From an uncultured Eubacterium sp. (GTDB lineage Bacteria > Bacillota > Clostridia > Lachnospirales > Lachnospiraceae), in NCBI GenBank assembly GCA_910577225.1, contig CAJTMV010000001.1, forward strand, positions 186,001 to 250,000: 64,000 bases of DNA, read 5' to 3'. A program made the translations under genes and the position numbers. Positions 18,361 through 27,236 of this stretch are shown one piece after another. The notes under the pieces were generated by a model, which saw only the letters and a list, made by a program, of their open reading frames with translations, had not been told where the DNA came from and did no database searches. Position 1 is the first letter of the stretch; each line of letters opens with the position of its first letter.

Positions 18361-19081
18361 GTATCTTTTCCTTTCTCACATCAAGCAACATTTTTCTCAT
18401 TTCTCTACGTTTTGACTGACTAATCGGCAACTCGTCTCCATTCATCATTGTAAGTGCCTCATATCCACATGCAACCACATATCTGCTATTCACAAGATAT
18501 GATTTATGAATTCTCCAAAAACCAGGCTGATTCATACATTTTGCAATATTATCTAATTTATCATAAAACTCCGTCCTGCCATTATCATAATACAAAATAA
18601 TCTTTCTCTCAGCACTTTGAAAATAGAAAATACGACTATACGGCATTTTATAATAAATGTTCTTAACTTTGTATTCAAACATTTCATTACCTCTGTCCAA
18701 CAATTTCTTCGCTTTCAAAAATGCAGCAATTAATTCCTCCCGCGAAACAGGCTTTACAAGAAAATCCATAGGGCGCGTTTTAAATAACTGCATCGCGTAT
18801 TCTTGTCTGCCTGATATATAGACTATCAACATCTCTTCATTTCCCATTTTCTCGCGAATTACTTCCGCCACAGAAATGCCATTCATCGACCGAAGTCCAA
18901 TATCCAGAAATAATAAGTCAAAACATCCCTCTGCATCTTGCAACGCCTGAAGCAATCTCTCTCCTGTGTAAAAAACACATATTTTCAATTCCAAACCATA
19001 TCTTTCTCCATAATGAACCATGGTCTGTTCTATTTTTGTACAAATAAATTCTTCATCATCACACACTGCTATTTTATACAT
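18338..19081 (-). CDS. LytTR-family response regulator (AgrA-like)
   Basis: A 247-residue regulator with an N-terminal receiver domain (CDDE acidic pair at 8-10, LLFLD placing the phospho-acceptor at Asp60, Lys of LVKP near 115) and a C-terminal LytTR DNA-binding domain (about 145-240, IHKSYLVNSRYV). GGAG lies ten bases before the ATG at 19081. It is first in a two-gene operon with the sensor kinase. LytTR regulators bind direct repeats upstream of promoters, and the paired TTCTGTT motifs before the RiPP promoter are candidates. Confidence 0.92.
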   Translation of the reverse strand: MYKIAVCDDEEFICTKIEQTMVHYGERYGLELKICVFYTGERLLQALQDAEGCFDLLFLDIGLRSMNGISVAEVIREKMGNEEMLIVYISGRQEYAMQLFKTRPMDFLVKPVSREELIAAFLKAKKLLDRGNEMFEYKVKNIYYKMPYSRIFYFQSAERKIILYYDNGRTEFYDKLDNIAKCMNQPGFWRIHKSYLVNSRYVVACGYEALTMMNGDELPISQSKRREMRKMLLDVRKEKIRGYKICD

Positions 19082-19521
19082 AAATTATCATCTCCACCTA
19101 AACAGTTATATTTTTGTCAAAACCCGTTTAAACTCTTCTATCTTTATCATCTTTTGTTGTGTTTACCTGCCTGACATTCTTCATTGATTATATCATAAGT
19201 CTGATAATAATCTATACTTTTAGTGATTTTTTGCAAAATTAATATAGGAAAGGAATATTCAACCATCCCTAACACTTAACTTCTTACACCCTGACTGCCA
19301 GTTTATTCCCTCAGCCTGCATGTATAAGTTCCGCTTAACTGTTAAGGAAATGATATGACCTGTGAATCGCAGCTATGAAACATTCTGACTATAACTCAAA
19401 ACAAAAATATATTTCATTCCTGATGCATACAGGTTATAATGAACCACATATCGATACCTGCACTGCTACATCACAAATCAGATACAAAGCCGCCGCATTT
19501 GGAGGCAGAAAGTGAGGAACC
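19082..19521. other. Divergent intergenic region between the regulator and alpha-galactosidase genes
   Basis: These 440 bp contain the leftward extended -10 element at 19187-19195 and a weak rightward promoter candidate (TTCATT 19413-19418, 16 bp, TATAAT 19435-19440) for the GH36 gene. I see no other gene or RNA. It marks the right edge of the AT-rich island. Confidence 0.5.
19187..19195 (-). promoter_or_regulatory. Extended -10 promoter of the two-component genes
   Basis: The minus strand reads TGATATAAT, an extended -10 element, about 105 bases upstream of the response-regulator ATG. The -35 region is poor. Confidence 0.5.
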
Positions 19522-21750
19522 ATGAACATCATATACCATGCATCCGGCAGGATCTTCCATCTGTACAACGATACCATCAGCTATCTGATGATGATTCTAA
19601 GAAACGGTCACCTGGGACAATTATATTTCGGCCGGCGTATCCAGGACAAAGAAGATTTTTCTTATTTGCTGGAAACCTGTGAACGTCCCATGACCTCGTG
19701 TGTTTATGAAACAGACCGGTCATTTTCACTGGAACATATCCGGCAGGAATATCCGGTATTTGGCACGACAGATTTCAGACAGCCGGCCCTGGAGATTTTA
19801 CAGGAAAACGGCAGCCGGATTTCGAATTTTACATACGACTCTTACGCTATCACCGACGGGAAACCAGCTCTGTCCGGACTGCCTGCTACCTATACGGAAA
19901 ACGATGCCGAAGCCCGTACCCTTTGCATCACATTAAAGGACGATGTTACAAACGTTCAGATGCAGCTGTTTTACACGATTTTCGCAAAAGGAGGCATACT
20001 TGCACGCAGCGTACGTTTTCTCAACCAGGGCACACAGCCTGTACACCTGACGCGCGCCATGAGTCTTTGTCTGGACCTGCCAGACTGTGATTATATCTGG
20101 GAACAGCTGTCCGGATGCTGGGCAAGAGAATGCCATATTCATACCCGCAGACTCGAGCCAGGTATTCAGTCCATCGGCAGTATGCGCGGCAACTCTTCCC
20201 ATGAGCATAATCCGTTTCTGATACTAAAACGGCCTTCTGCGGATGAACGGCAGGGAGAGGCGATCGGACTGTCTTTGATCTATAGCGGCTGTTTTCGCAT
20301 ACAGGCAGAGACAGACGCTCATCAGACCGTACGTATTCTGGCTGGTATCGATCCGGAGACCTTCGACTGGAAACTGGATACGAACGAGACCCTTCAGACA
20401 CCGGAAGCGGTTCTCGTCTATACCGACCGCGGCCTGAACCATTTAAGCCAGACCTTTCACAAGCTGTATCAGAAGCGTCTGGCAAGAGGTTACTGGCGTG
20501 ACCGGCCGAGGCCGATTTTAAATAACAACTGGGAAGCAACCTATTTTGATTTTACCGAAGAGCGTCTGATCGAAATTGCCGCAAGAACAAAAGAATGCGG
20601 CGCAGAGCTGTTTGTTCTGGATGACGGCTGGTTTGGCGCCCGAAGCGGCGAAAAAGCGGGGCTTGGCGACTGGAAACCAAATAAAGACCGCCTGCCAAAC
20701 GGAATCGCCGGACTGGCAGAGCGCATCGAAGCTCTCGGTATGAAATTTGGCCTCTGGTTTGAACCGGAAATGACAAACAAAGACTCCGACTTTTACAGAC
20801 AACACCCGGACTGGATACTGGAAACGCCGCAGCGATCTGTCTCTCATGGACGGTTTCAGTATGTTTTGGATTTTTCCAGAGAAGAAGTCGTAAACGCGAT
20901 TTACGAACAGATGGCGGAGCTTTTAAGAACTGCAAAAATCTCCTATATAAAATGGGATATGAACCGCAGCATTACCGAATGTTATTCCAAAGCATGGCCC
21001 GCAGACCGCCAGGGCGAAATTTACCACCGCTACATACTTGGCGTTTATGCCCTCTATGAACGTCTGACCAGAGAATTTCCGCATGTACTTTTCGAATCCT
21101 GCGCCAGCGGCGGCGGCCGCTTTGATCCGGGCATGCTATTCTATGCGCCGCAAGGCTGGGTCAGCGATAACAGCGATGCGATCGAACGGCTGAAAATTCA
21201 ATACGGAACGTCGATGTGTTATCCGCTCAGCAGTATGGGTTCGCATGTATCCGTCTCGCCGAACCATCAGGTATTCCGCTACACGCCGCTGCATACCAGA
21301 GCAAACGTCGCATACTTTGGCACTTTCGGCTACGAACTGGATCTGAACAAACTGACCCCGCAGGAAACCGAAGAAGTCAAAGCACAGATTCGTTTTATGA
21401 AACAATATCGGGAAATTTTACAATACGGCACGTTTTATCGGCTAAAGAGTCCGTTTGAGGGAAATGAGGCTGCATGGATGTGTGTCAGCGAAGATCAGAA
21501 AACTGCTCTGATCGGCTGGTACCGGATCTTAAACGTCGTCAATGACCGTTACACAAGACTGCGTCTGGAAGGTCTGAATCCGGATTACCTCTATCGCAAT
21601 TCCAGAACCGGAATTTGTCATTATGGAGATGAACTGATGTACGCAGGACTGATTACAAGTGATGAAACTGCCGGTCAGGTACCGCCGGACGTGACTCCTT
21701 ATACAGACTTTGATTCCCGGATTTACGTACTGGAGGTGACCCGGCCTTGA
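19522..21750 (+). CDS. Alpha-galactosidase, glycoside hydrolase family 36 (second copy)
   Basis: A 742-residue cytoplasmic GH36 enzyme, homologous along its whole length to the product of 259-2433. LDDGWFG (about 366) marks the barrel; YIKWDMNR places the nucleophile at Asp479, and GWVSDNSDAIERL the acid/base at Asp549, again 70 residues apart. The acid/base motif reads SDNSDA rather than the more common SDDTDA. GAGG is four bases before the ATG. Its stop overlaps the TTG start of the YczE-type gene (TTGA), so the pair is translationally coupled. Likely substrates are raffinose-family oligosaccharides or galactomannan fragments. Confidence 0.95.
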   Translation: MNIIYHASGRIFHLYNDTISYLMMILRNGHLGQLYFGRRIQDKEDFSYLLETCERPMTSCVYETDRSFSLEHIRQEYPVFGTTDFRQPALEILQENGSRISNFTYDSYAITDGKPALSGLPATYTENDAEARTLCITLKDDVTNVQMQLFYTIFAKGGILARSVRFLNQGTQPVHLTRAMSLCLDLPDCDYIWEQLSGCWARECHIHTRRLEPGIQSIGSMRGNSSHEHNPFLILKRPSADERQGEAIGLSLIYSGCFRIQAETDAHQTVRILAGIDPETFDWKLDTNETLQTPEAVLVYTDRGLNHLSQTFHKLYQKRLARGYWRDRPRPILNNNWEATYFDFTEERLIEIAARTKECGAELFVLDDGWFGARSGEKAGLGDWKPNKDRLPNGIAGLAERIEALGMKFGLWFEPEMTNKDSDFYRQHPDWILETPQRSVSHGRFQYVLDFSREEVVNAIYEQMAELLRTAKISYIKWDMNRSITECYSKAWPADRQGEIYHRYILGVYALYERLTREFPHVLFESCASGGGRFDPGMLFYAPQGWVSDNSDAIERLKIQYGTSMCYPLSSMGSHVSVSPNHQVFRYTPLHTRANVAYFGTFGYELDLNKLTPQETEEVKAQIRFMKQYREILQYGTFYRLKSPFEGNEAAWMCVSEDQKTALIGWYRILNVVNDRYTRLRLEGLNPDYLYRNSRTGICHYGDELMYAGLITSDETAGQVPPDVTPYTDFDSRIYVLEVTRP

Positions 21751-22393
21751 ACAGCAAAAACAATTATACAGCAAAACGAACGCTTCTGATGCTGACAGGT
21801 ATTCTGCTGATCGGCATGTGTGTCGCTTCTTATCGTATCGTATGAGCGGCTTTGGCGTCGATCCGTTTTCCTGCATGAACCTTGGTATCAGCGGATTTCT
21901 TGGGATGTCTTTTGGAAACTGGCAGCTGATTATGAACGCCGCGCTGCTGCTCATCGTCTGGTTCACGGTCAGACACTGCATCGGCCCTGGAACGATCATC
22001 AATATGGTATTGGTCGGATACACCGCTGATTTTTTATGCTGGCTGTTTTTGGATCAGATCGGTCTGACAGTCCGTCTGCCGCTGCGCATCGTACTGCTTT
22101 TGCTCGGAACGCTTTTCGCCTCTATGGGCTGCGCCAGCTATATGATCGCGGATATGGGAATCGCCCCTTATGACAGCGTTGCTTTTATCATTACAACGTA
22201 TACAAAAGAAAAAATTTCTTTCCGAATGGCCAGAATCCTGTCGGACCTGACTGTAATTGCGGCCGGCGTAATCTTCTGCCTTGGCGCGCATCACTCCGTA
22301 TGGGAAATCGTCGGAATCGGAACCATCGTAAATGCCTGCTGCAATGGCCCGCTCATTCAATATTTCCGCGGAAAACTGGAGAAGCTGCTTTAA
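21747..22393 (+). pseudogene. YczE/YitT-type membrane protein gene, frameshifted by a 5-bp repeat
   Basis: A TTG at 21747, overlapping the GH36 stop and preceded by GGAGGTGA, opens a frame with a first hydrophobic helix (RTLLMLTGILLIGMCVASYR) that ends at a stop at 21843. The rest of the family (SGFGVDPFSCMNLGIS, then several membrane helices) continues in another frame from about 21840 to 22393. The break lies in a TATCG-TATCG tandem at 21831-21840; removing one copy joins CVASYR to MSGFGVDPF and gives a normal 213-residue protein. As written, translation from an internal ATG at 21818 would give 191 residues lacking helix 1, without a ribosome site. YczE-type proteins are uncharacterised multi-pass membrane proteins. 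The lesion could be a mutation, a switch or a sequencing artefact. Confidence 0.8.
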
Positions 22394-23157
22394 ATACGAA
22401 TCCGGCCTTCTCCGCACGCACTGCAGTCCGCTGCGCGCGCAGGCAGCTGAATCGTCCGAAACTGCGCGCGCAGGGCATCGTACGTGAGCAGTTTTCCCGT
22501 CAGCAGCTCTCCTATGCCCAGCACGTACTTTACCGCTTCCATAGCCTGCAGACTGCCGATCACACCGCAAATAACGCCCATAACCCCAGCTTCACGGGCA
22601 GACGGTACCGCTCCTTCGGGCGGCGGCTCTTTAAAAATACAGCGGTAGCATGGTCCCTGCCCCGGTACCCAGGTCATAAGCTGCCCCTGAAACCGGATGA
22701 CGCCTGCATGTACAAACGGCTTTTGCGCCGCTGCGCAGCTGTCATTGATCAGAAACTTCGTTTCAAAATTATCAGAGCCATCTATCACAAAGTCATATTC
22801 CTTGATGATCTGCATGATATTACCGGCATCGACAAAGACCGGATACGTATGTACCACCGTATCCGGATTCAGACGGTGCAGCGTCTCTTTTGCGGATCGT
22901 ACCTTCTTCTTTCCAAGATCATCCGTTCCGTGCAAAATCTGCCGCTGCAGATTGGATACTTCCACTTCATCCGCGTCTGCAATTCCAATCGTTCCGATTC
23001 CGGCTGCAGCCAGATACATGGCTGCCGGCGATCCCAGACCGCCGGCTCCGATCACGCACACCTTCGCTGTTTTCAGCTTTTCCTGTCCTTCTCTGCCTAC
23101 TTCATCCAGACACAGATGCCTCTGATAACGTTCGTTTTGTTCTTTTGATAATCGCAT
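22390..23157 (-). CDS. ThiF/MoeB/HesA E1-like adenylyltransferase
   Basis: A 255-residue protein that should adenylate the C-terminal glycine of a ThiS/MoaD-type sulfur carrier. The nucleotide-binding GAGGLGSP lies near residues 37-44, with DADEVEVSNLQRQ and DGSDNFETKFLIND typical of the family. A zinc site is made by CYRC (about 175-178) and CSAC near the C-terminus. GAGGG is seven bases before the ATG. It lies 7 bp after mgtE on the same strand. No thiS or moaD is in the window, so thiamin versus molybdopterin use cannot be told. Its last 4 bp overlap the convergent YczE-type gene. Confidence 0.88.
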   Translation of the reverse strand: MRLSKEQNERYQRHLCLDEVGREGQEKLKTAKVCVIGAGGLGSPAAMYLAAAGIGTIGIADADEVEVSNLQRQILHGTDDLGKKKVRSAKETLHRLNPDTVVHTYPVFVDAGNIMQIIKEYDFVIDGSDNFETKFLINDSCAAAQKPFVHAGVIRFQGQLMTWVPGQGPCYRCIFKEPPPEGAVPSAREAGVMGVICGVIGSLQAMEAVKYVLGIGELLTGKLLTYDALRAQFRTIQLPARAADCSACGEGRIRI

Positions 23158-23164
23158 GGTTCCC

Positions 23165-24598
23165 TCAATCTGCCAGCTGCAGCAGATGAATCAGCAGCAG
23201 CCAGGTCATTCCATAATATGTCACAACAGCGACCAGATCGTTCACGGTAGTAATCAACGGGCCGGAAGCAACTGCCGGATCTATTTTTACTTTATGAAAA
23301 AACATCGGAATCACTGTTCCGGTAATGCTTGATATCAGCATTGCAATCGCCAGCGAAAACCCGATACATGCACTGACTGCAAATCCGAATCCGAATCCCC
23401 TGCCCTTGATCAGTCCAATATAACAGCCAATAAATACAAGCGAGAGCAGACCAAGCAAAAACCCGTTAACTGCCCCGACGCGCATCTCTTTAAACATTAG
23501 ACGCAATTTTTGTCCGCCGGTCAGGTTTTCATCCATCAGCACGCGAATCGTTACCGCAAGCGACTGTGTACCCGCATTTCCGGCCATGCCAAGAATGAGC
23601 GACTGAAAGCAGACCACAATGGTCAGCTGGGATACGACCTGCTCAAACACACCGACAACTGCAGAAACAATCATCCCAAGCACAAGCAGCACCGCCAGCC
23701 AGGGAATCCGTTTTTTCATGCTTTCTAACAGCGGTTCATTCAGATCTTCTTCCGCTGTCAGTCCGGCAAGTCTTGCATAATCCTCGCCCATCTCTTCATC
23801 TACGACTTCCACAATATCCTGGGCCGTAATAACGCCAAGGATTTTTTTATCATTATCCAGTACCGGAATGGAATCTTCGGAATAATCTTTGAGATCTTCA
23901 ATACATTCGTCAATGGACTCTTTCGCATAGACATACGGATACGATGTCGTAATTACATCGTCCAGCGGCATATATTTACGTGCAATAATCAGATCTTTTA
24001 AATCAATCGCTCCGCAAAAGCTGTCGTTTTCATCTACGACATAAAGCGTGGAAATATTGTCATTATCCGCCGCCTGTGTCACCAGCTCTTTCATCGCGCC
24101 CGGTATCGTAAGTCCTCGTCGGATTACGATAAAGTTGGTCGTCATCTTACTTCCGATCTCATCGTCCTCATAAGACTGAATCAGATCGATATCATGTCTG
24201 GACTCTTCGTCCATCAGCTGAATGAGGCGGTCTGATTTTTCATCTTCCATCTCATCCAGAATATCTACCGCATCGTCGGCATCCATCGATTCCAGAATAT
24301 CCGCCGCATTTTCCAGTCCCAGTTCTTCCAGATAACGGCTGACGTCGTCTTCCAGATACGTAAAAATCTCAGAGATCGTTTCATTTCCAAGCAGCTGGTA
24401 AAATTTAATCCGTTCTTCTTTTGTCAGCTTTTCCCAGACAGAGGCGATGTCATTCTCGTGGTAATCTTCCAGCTTCTTACGGATGATCTGGGGAGGTTCG
24501 CCGCTTTTGATGATCGCGATCAGTTCTTTTTCGTAATCTCGTTTCTCCGGAACCTCTGATTCCGCAGCGTTTAATCTCTTTTCTTCTAATTCACCCAT
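23165..24598 (-). CDS. mgtE: Magnesium transporter MgtE
   Basis: A 477-residue Mg2+ channel. The start ATG at 24598 has GGAGGGG seven bases upstream; an earlier start at 24694 would overlap the upstream ATPase gene. The cytoplasmic MgtE_N helical domain (about 25-130, rich in Asp/Glu) is followed by two CBS domains (about 135-255) that sense Mg2+, and five membrane helices (about 285-475) with the conserved GNAGTQS motif of the pore. It is followed 7 bp downstream by the ThiF-like gene. Confidence 0.95.
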   Translation of the reverse strand: MGELEEKRLNAAESEVPEKRDYEKELIAIIKSGEPPQIIRKKLEDYHENDIASVWEKLTKEERIKFYQLLGNETISEIFTYLEDDVSRYLEELGLENAADILESMDADDAVDILDEMEDEKSDRLIQLMDEESRHDIDLIQSYEDDEIGSKMTTNFIVIRRGLTIPGAMKELVTQAADNDNISTLYVVDENDSFCGAIDLKDLIIARKYMPLDDVITTSYPYVYAKESIDECIEDLKDYSEDSIPVLDNDKKILGVITAQDIVEVVDEEMGEDYARLAGLTAEEDLNEPLLESMKKRIPWLAVLLVLGMIVSAVVGVFEQVVSQLTIVVCFQSLILGMAGNAGTQSLAVTIRVLMDENLTGGQKLRLMFKEMRVGAVNGFLLGLLSLVFIGCYIGLIKGRGFGFGFAVSACIGFSLAIAMLISSITGTVIPMFFHKVKIDPAVASGPLITTVNDLVAVVTYYGMTWLLLIHLLQLAD

Positions 24599-24620
24599 AA
24601 GAACCCCTCCTTTTCGATTT

Positions 24621-25940
24621 TTATTCCTCTGCACAATGACATCCCAGCAGATAATTGACGAACTGCTGCGCCGTGCGCCCGGATATCCCTCCATGGCTTA
24701 ATTCCCAACGGTTCGCTTCGAGACGCAGTTCGTCGTCGCTCATCGTCAGTCCGGCCCTGCGCGCAAGTCCGATCACAATCTGAAAATACTCTTTCTGGCT
24801 CGGCTTGGAATAGTTAATGGTAACTCCAAAACGGTTTACCAGAGATAATTTTTCTTCCATCGTATCCGACTGGTGCATCCCGTTTTCAATTTTAATATCG
24901 TCACGGTCGCTCCATGTTTCTTTTATAATATGACGCCTGTTGGACGTCGCATAGATTAAAATATTTTCCGGCTTTGTCTCTACTCCGCCTTCAATCACAG
25001 CTTTTAGAAATTTGTACTCGATTTCAAACTCTTCAAACGACAGATCGTCCATATAAATAATAAAGCGGTAATTACGATTTTTAATCTGCGCGATCACATT
25101 CGACAAATCCTGGAACTGGTGCTTGTATATCTCAATCATGCGCAGTCCCTGATCGTAAAATGCATTCACAATCGCTTTAATACTCGTCGATTTACCAGTC
25201 CCGCTGTCTCCAAACAGCAATACGTTATTCGCTTTGCGTCCTTCGACAAACGCGCGTGTATTGTCGGTCAGTTTTTTCTTCTGTATCTCATACCCGATCA
25301 GATCGTCCAGCATTACTTTATCCATATTGTTAATCGGATGAAACACGATCCCTTTTCCTGTCTCATCTTTCGAAATACGAAACGCCTTATTCAGTCCAAA
25401 CATCCCGACGCCATACGCCTTATAAAAATCTGTAATTAATACAAAAAACTGCTCTTCGTCCGATGCCGCTGCCAGCTGTTCGCTCAGCGCCCGTACTTTT
25501 TCACTGACATTTTTATTATACATTAACTCCGGCTTGCCAATCGCCGTATAATCCGATAGTCTGGTAAAGCAGTCGATACAAAGTTCCTGTTCCAGCCATT
25601 CAAAATCATAGTCAAAAAGCTGCTGAAACGCCTTGAAATCACTTTTGGCAAAATAATTCACGCTTCCCGGATGCGCGCCTGTTTTTTCGCATGTAATGCT
25701 AAACGGATTCTCATTCGTAATTAGCAGAAAAGTCAGATAATCCTGCCACAGATTTTTATTAAATCCATAATCCGTAGCCAGAATCAGCAGCCGTTTTACC
25801 TGCCGGAATACTCTTTTTGTCAGTTCCTCTTTTGTCTGTCTCTGTTCGCGCAGATCTGCGCAGATCGCGCTTAGTTCCATTAAAATCGAATCCTGCGGCA
25901 TATCCCCGTACATTAATATTTTCGATACAATCAGATTCAT
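24621..25940 (-). CDS. DUF815-family AAA ATPase
   Basis: A 439-residue protein. The C-terminal half is the DUF815 AAA domain with LLFGDSGTGKSTSIKAI (Walker A, about 247-258), FIIYMDDLSFEEFE (Walker B) and the sensor stretch LIYATSNRRHI. The N-terminal half is helical and less conserved. GGAGG lies eight bases before the ATG at 25940. Family members are widespread in Clostridia and their function is not established. It precedes mgtE by 22 bp, and its own promoter is at 26087-26115. Confidence 0.9.
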   Translation of the reverse strand: MNLIVSKILMYGDMPQDSILMELSAICADLREQRQTKEELTKRVFRQVKRLLILATDYGFNKNLWQDYLTFLLITNENPFSITCEKTGAHPGSVNYFAKSDFKAFQQLFDYDFEWLEQELCIDCFTRLSDYTAIGKPELMYNKNVSEKVRALSEQLAAASDEEQFFVLITDFYKAYGVGMFGLNKAFRISKDETGKGIVFHPINNMDKVMLDDLIGYEIQKKKLTDNTRAFVEGRKANNVLLFGDSGTGKSTSIKAIVNAFYDQGLRMIEIYKHQFQDLSNVIAQIKNRNYRFIIYMDDLSFEEFEIEYKFLKAVIEGGVETKPENILIYATSNRRHIIKETWSDRDDIKIENGMHQSDTMEEKLSLVNRFGVTINYSKPSQKEYFQIVIGLARRAGLTMSDDELRLEANRWELSHGGISGRTAQQFVNYLLGCHCAEE

Positions 25941-26086
25941 ACAATGCCTCCGTTATTCTTTCTTTTGTGGGAGCCTTTTTCCATACGCAAAAACGAAGAG
26001 AAAAAAATCAGGCAGTATCTGCAAGAATACTACCCAATCCAAATCCATTCCTGTTTGTGCCAAAGCAGATTTCCCTGTTATGAGAC

Positions 26087-26115
26087 ATTATAACAGCGCT
26101 GCCTTACTTGTGCAA
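26087..26115 (-). promoter_or_regulatory. Promoter of the DUF815-mgtE-thiF genes
   Basis: Minus-strand TTGCAC (26110-26115) and TATAAT (26087-26092) with a 17-base spacer. It lies between the degV stop and the ATPase gene. Confidence 0.7.
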
Positions 26116-26145
26116 CTCTAAAAAACTTTTTTTGCATAGATACCG

Positions 26146-26985
26146 CTACACCGCAACAATGATGCCGCCGTCGTTTGCGTACATGCTGCTGATACCGGCT
26201 GTATCCAGAATCAGAATCTTTTTAAATTTCATCAGCTTTTCGATCTTTTCTTTGACACGCTCGGCGCGGTTTGGGCAATTGCAGTGCGCGATTGCCAGGG
26301 TCAGTTTTTCCTGCCCTCCTGCATGCTGCATAATCTCCTGCACCATTCGCTCGAGCGCTTTGTTCATACCCTGTGCCTGCCCGAGCTGGCAGATTTCTCC
26401 TTCAGGCGTTGAGCCCATAACCGGTTTGATATTGAGTACATTGGCTACGAACGCCTTCAGATTGCTTAGCCGTCCGTTTTTCCGAAGCGTTTCCAGCGTT
26501 TCCAGTACAAAAAATGTCCGCTGTCCTGCAATATATGTTTCTGTCTGCTCGACCGTCTGTTCAAACGTACATCCGGACTCTTCCAGTTCCTGTACTTTCA
26601 TTGCGATCAGCGTCTCTCCGATCGAAGCAGAGCAGGAATTAAATACATACACTTTTTTATCCGGAAAATCGCCGGTAAACATCTGTCTGGCCGTCTGCGC
26701 ACTGTTGTATGAGCCGCTCAGCCGTGCGGACAGCGTAACCACATAAATATGCTCCGCCTCCCCCTGAAACGCATCATAATATCTTTGCGGCGACGGACAG
26801 GCTGATTTGGGACAATTTGGACTTTCTTTGACTTTTCTTAAAAATTCCTCCTGGCAAAAACTCTCGTCATCCACCACATGATAGTCGTCCACATCCAGTT
26901 CCAGCGGAACAGACTCAAAATGTACATCCTTCTTTAATTCTTCCGGCAGCTCCCCGCAACTGTCTACAATAATCTTATAACCCAT
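26146..26985 (-). CDS. DegV-family fatty-acid-binding protein
   Basis: A 279-residue two-domain DegV protein (FakB-like), which binds a fatty acid for phosphorylation by a FakA kinase. The start MGYKIIVDSCGELPEEL carries the conserved N-terminal segment, with DSCGELP in place of the usual DS-[TS]-[AC]-DL. SARLSGSYNSA (about 83-93) matches the lipid carboxylate-binding motif. The C-terminal domain has the AIAHCNCPNRAE stretch. GGAGG lies five bases before the ATG. No fakA is in the window. Confidence 0.93.
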   Translation of the reverse strand: MGYKIIVDSCGELPEELKKDVHFESVPLELDVDDYHVVDDESFCQEEFLRKVKESPNCPKSACPSPQRYYDAFQGEAEHIYVVTLSARLSGSYNSAQTARQMFTGDFPDKKVYVFNSCSASIGETLIAMKVQELEESGCTFEQTVEQTETYIAGQRTFFVLETLETLRKNGRLSNLKAFVANVLNIKPVMGSTPEGEICQLGQAQGMNKALERMVQEIMQHAGGQEKLTLAIAHCNCPNRAERVKEKIEKLMKFKKILILDTAGISSMYANDGGIIVAV

Positions 26986-27117
26986 AACTTCCTCCTGTAT
27001 CCTTCTGATATATTAAAATCCGGTAATTCCAGTCTTATCCTGAAACCGGTCTTATAATTTTTCTAATAGGATAATCCATTATTTATCTCATTTTTACATA
27101 GTATTCATTACTACATG

Positions 27118-27146
27118 ATCATACCATCAAAATCAGCTTTTGTAAA
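27118..27146 (-). promoter_or_regulatory. Promoter of degV-family gene
   Basis: Minus-strand TTTACA (27141-27146) and TATGAT (27118-27123), 17-base spacer, about 130 bases upstream of the start codon. Confidence 0.65.
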
Positions 27147-27236
27147 TACATTTCGGCGGAATTTATAAATTATGTGTAACAGCTGGTTTCTGTTCACAAC
27201 AGCTGCACGGCTCCAGTCTTCGCACAGCGTCCCGGA

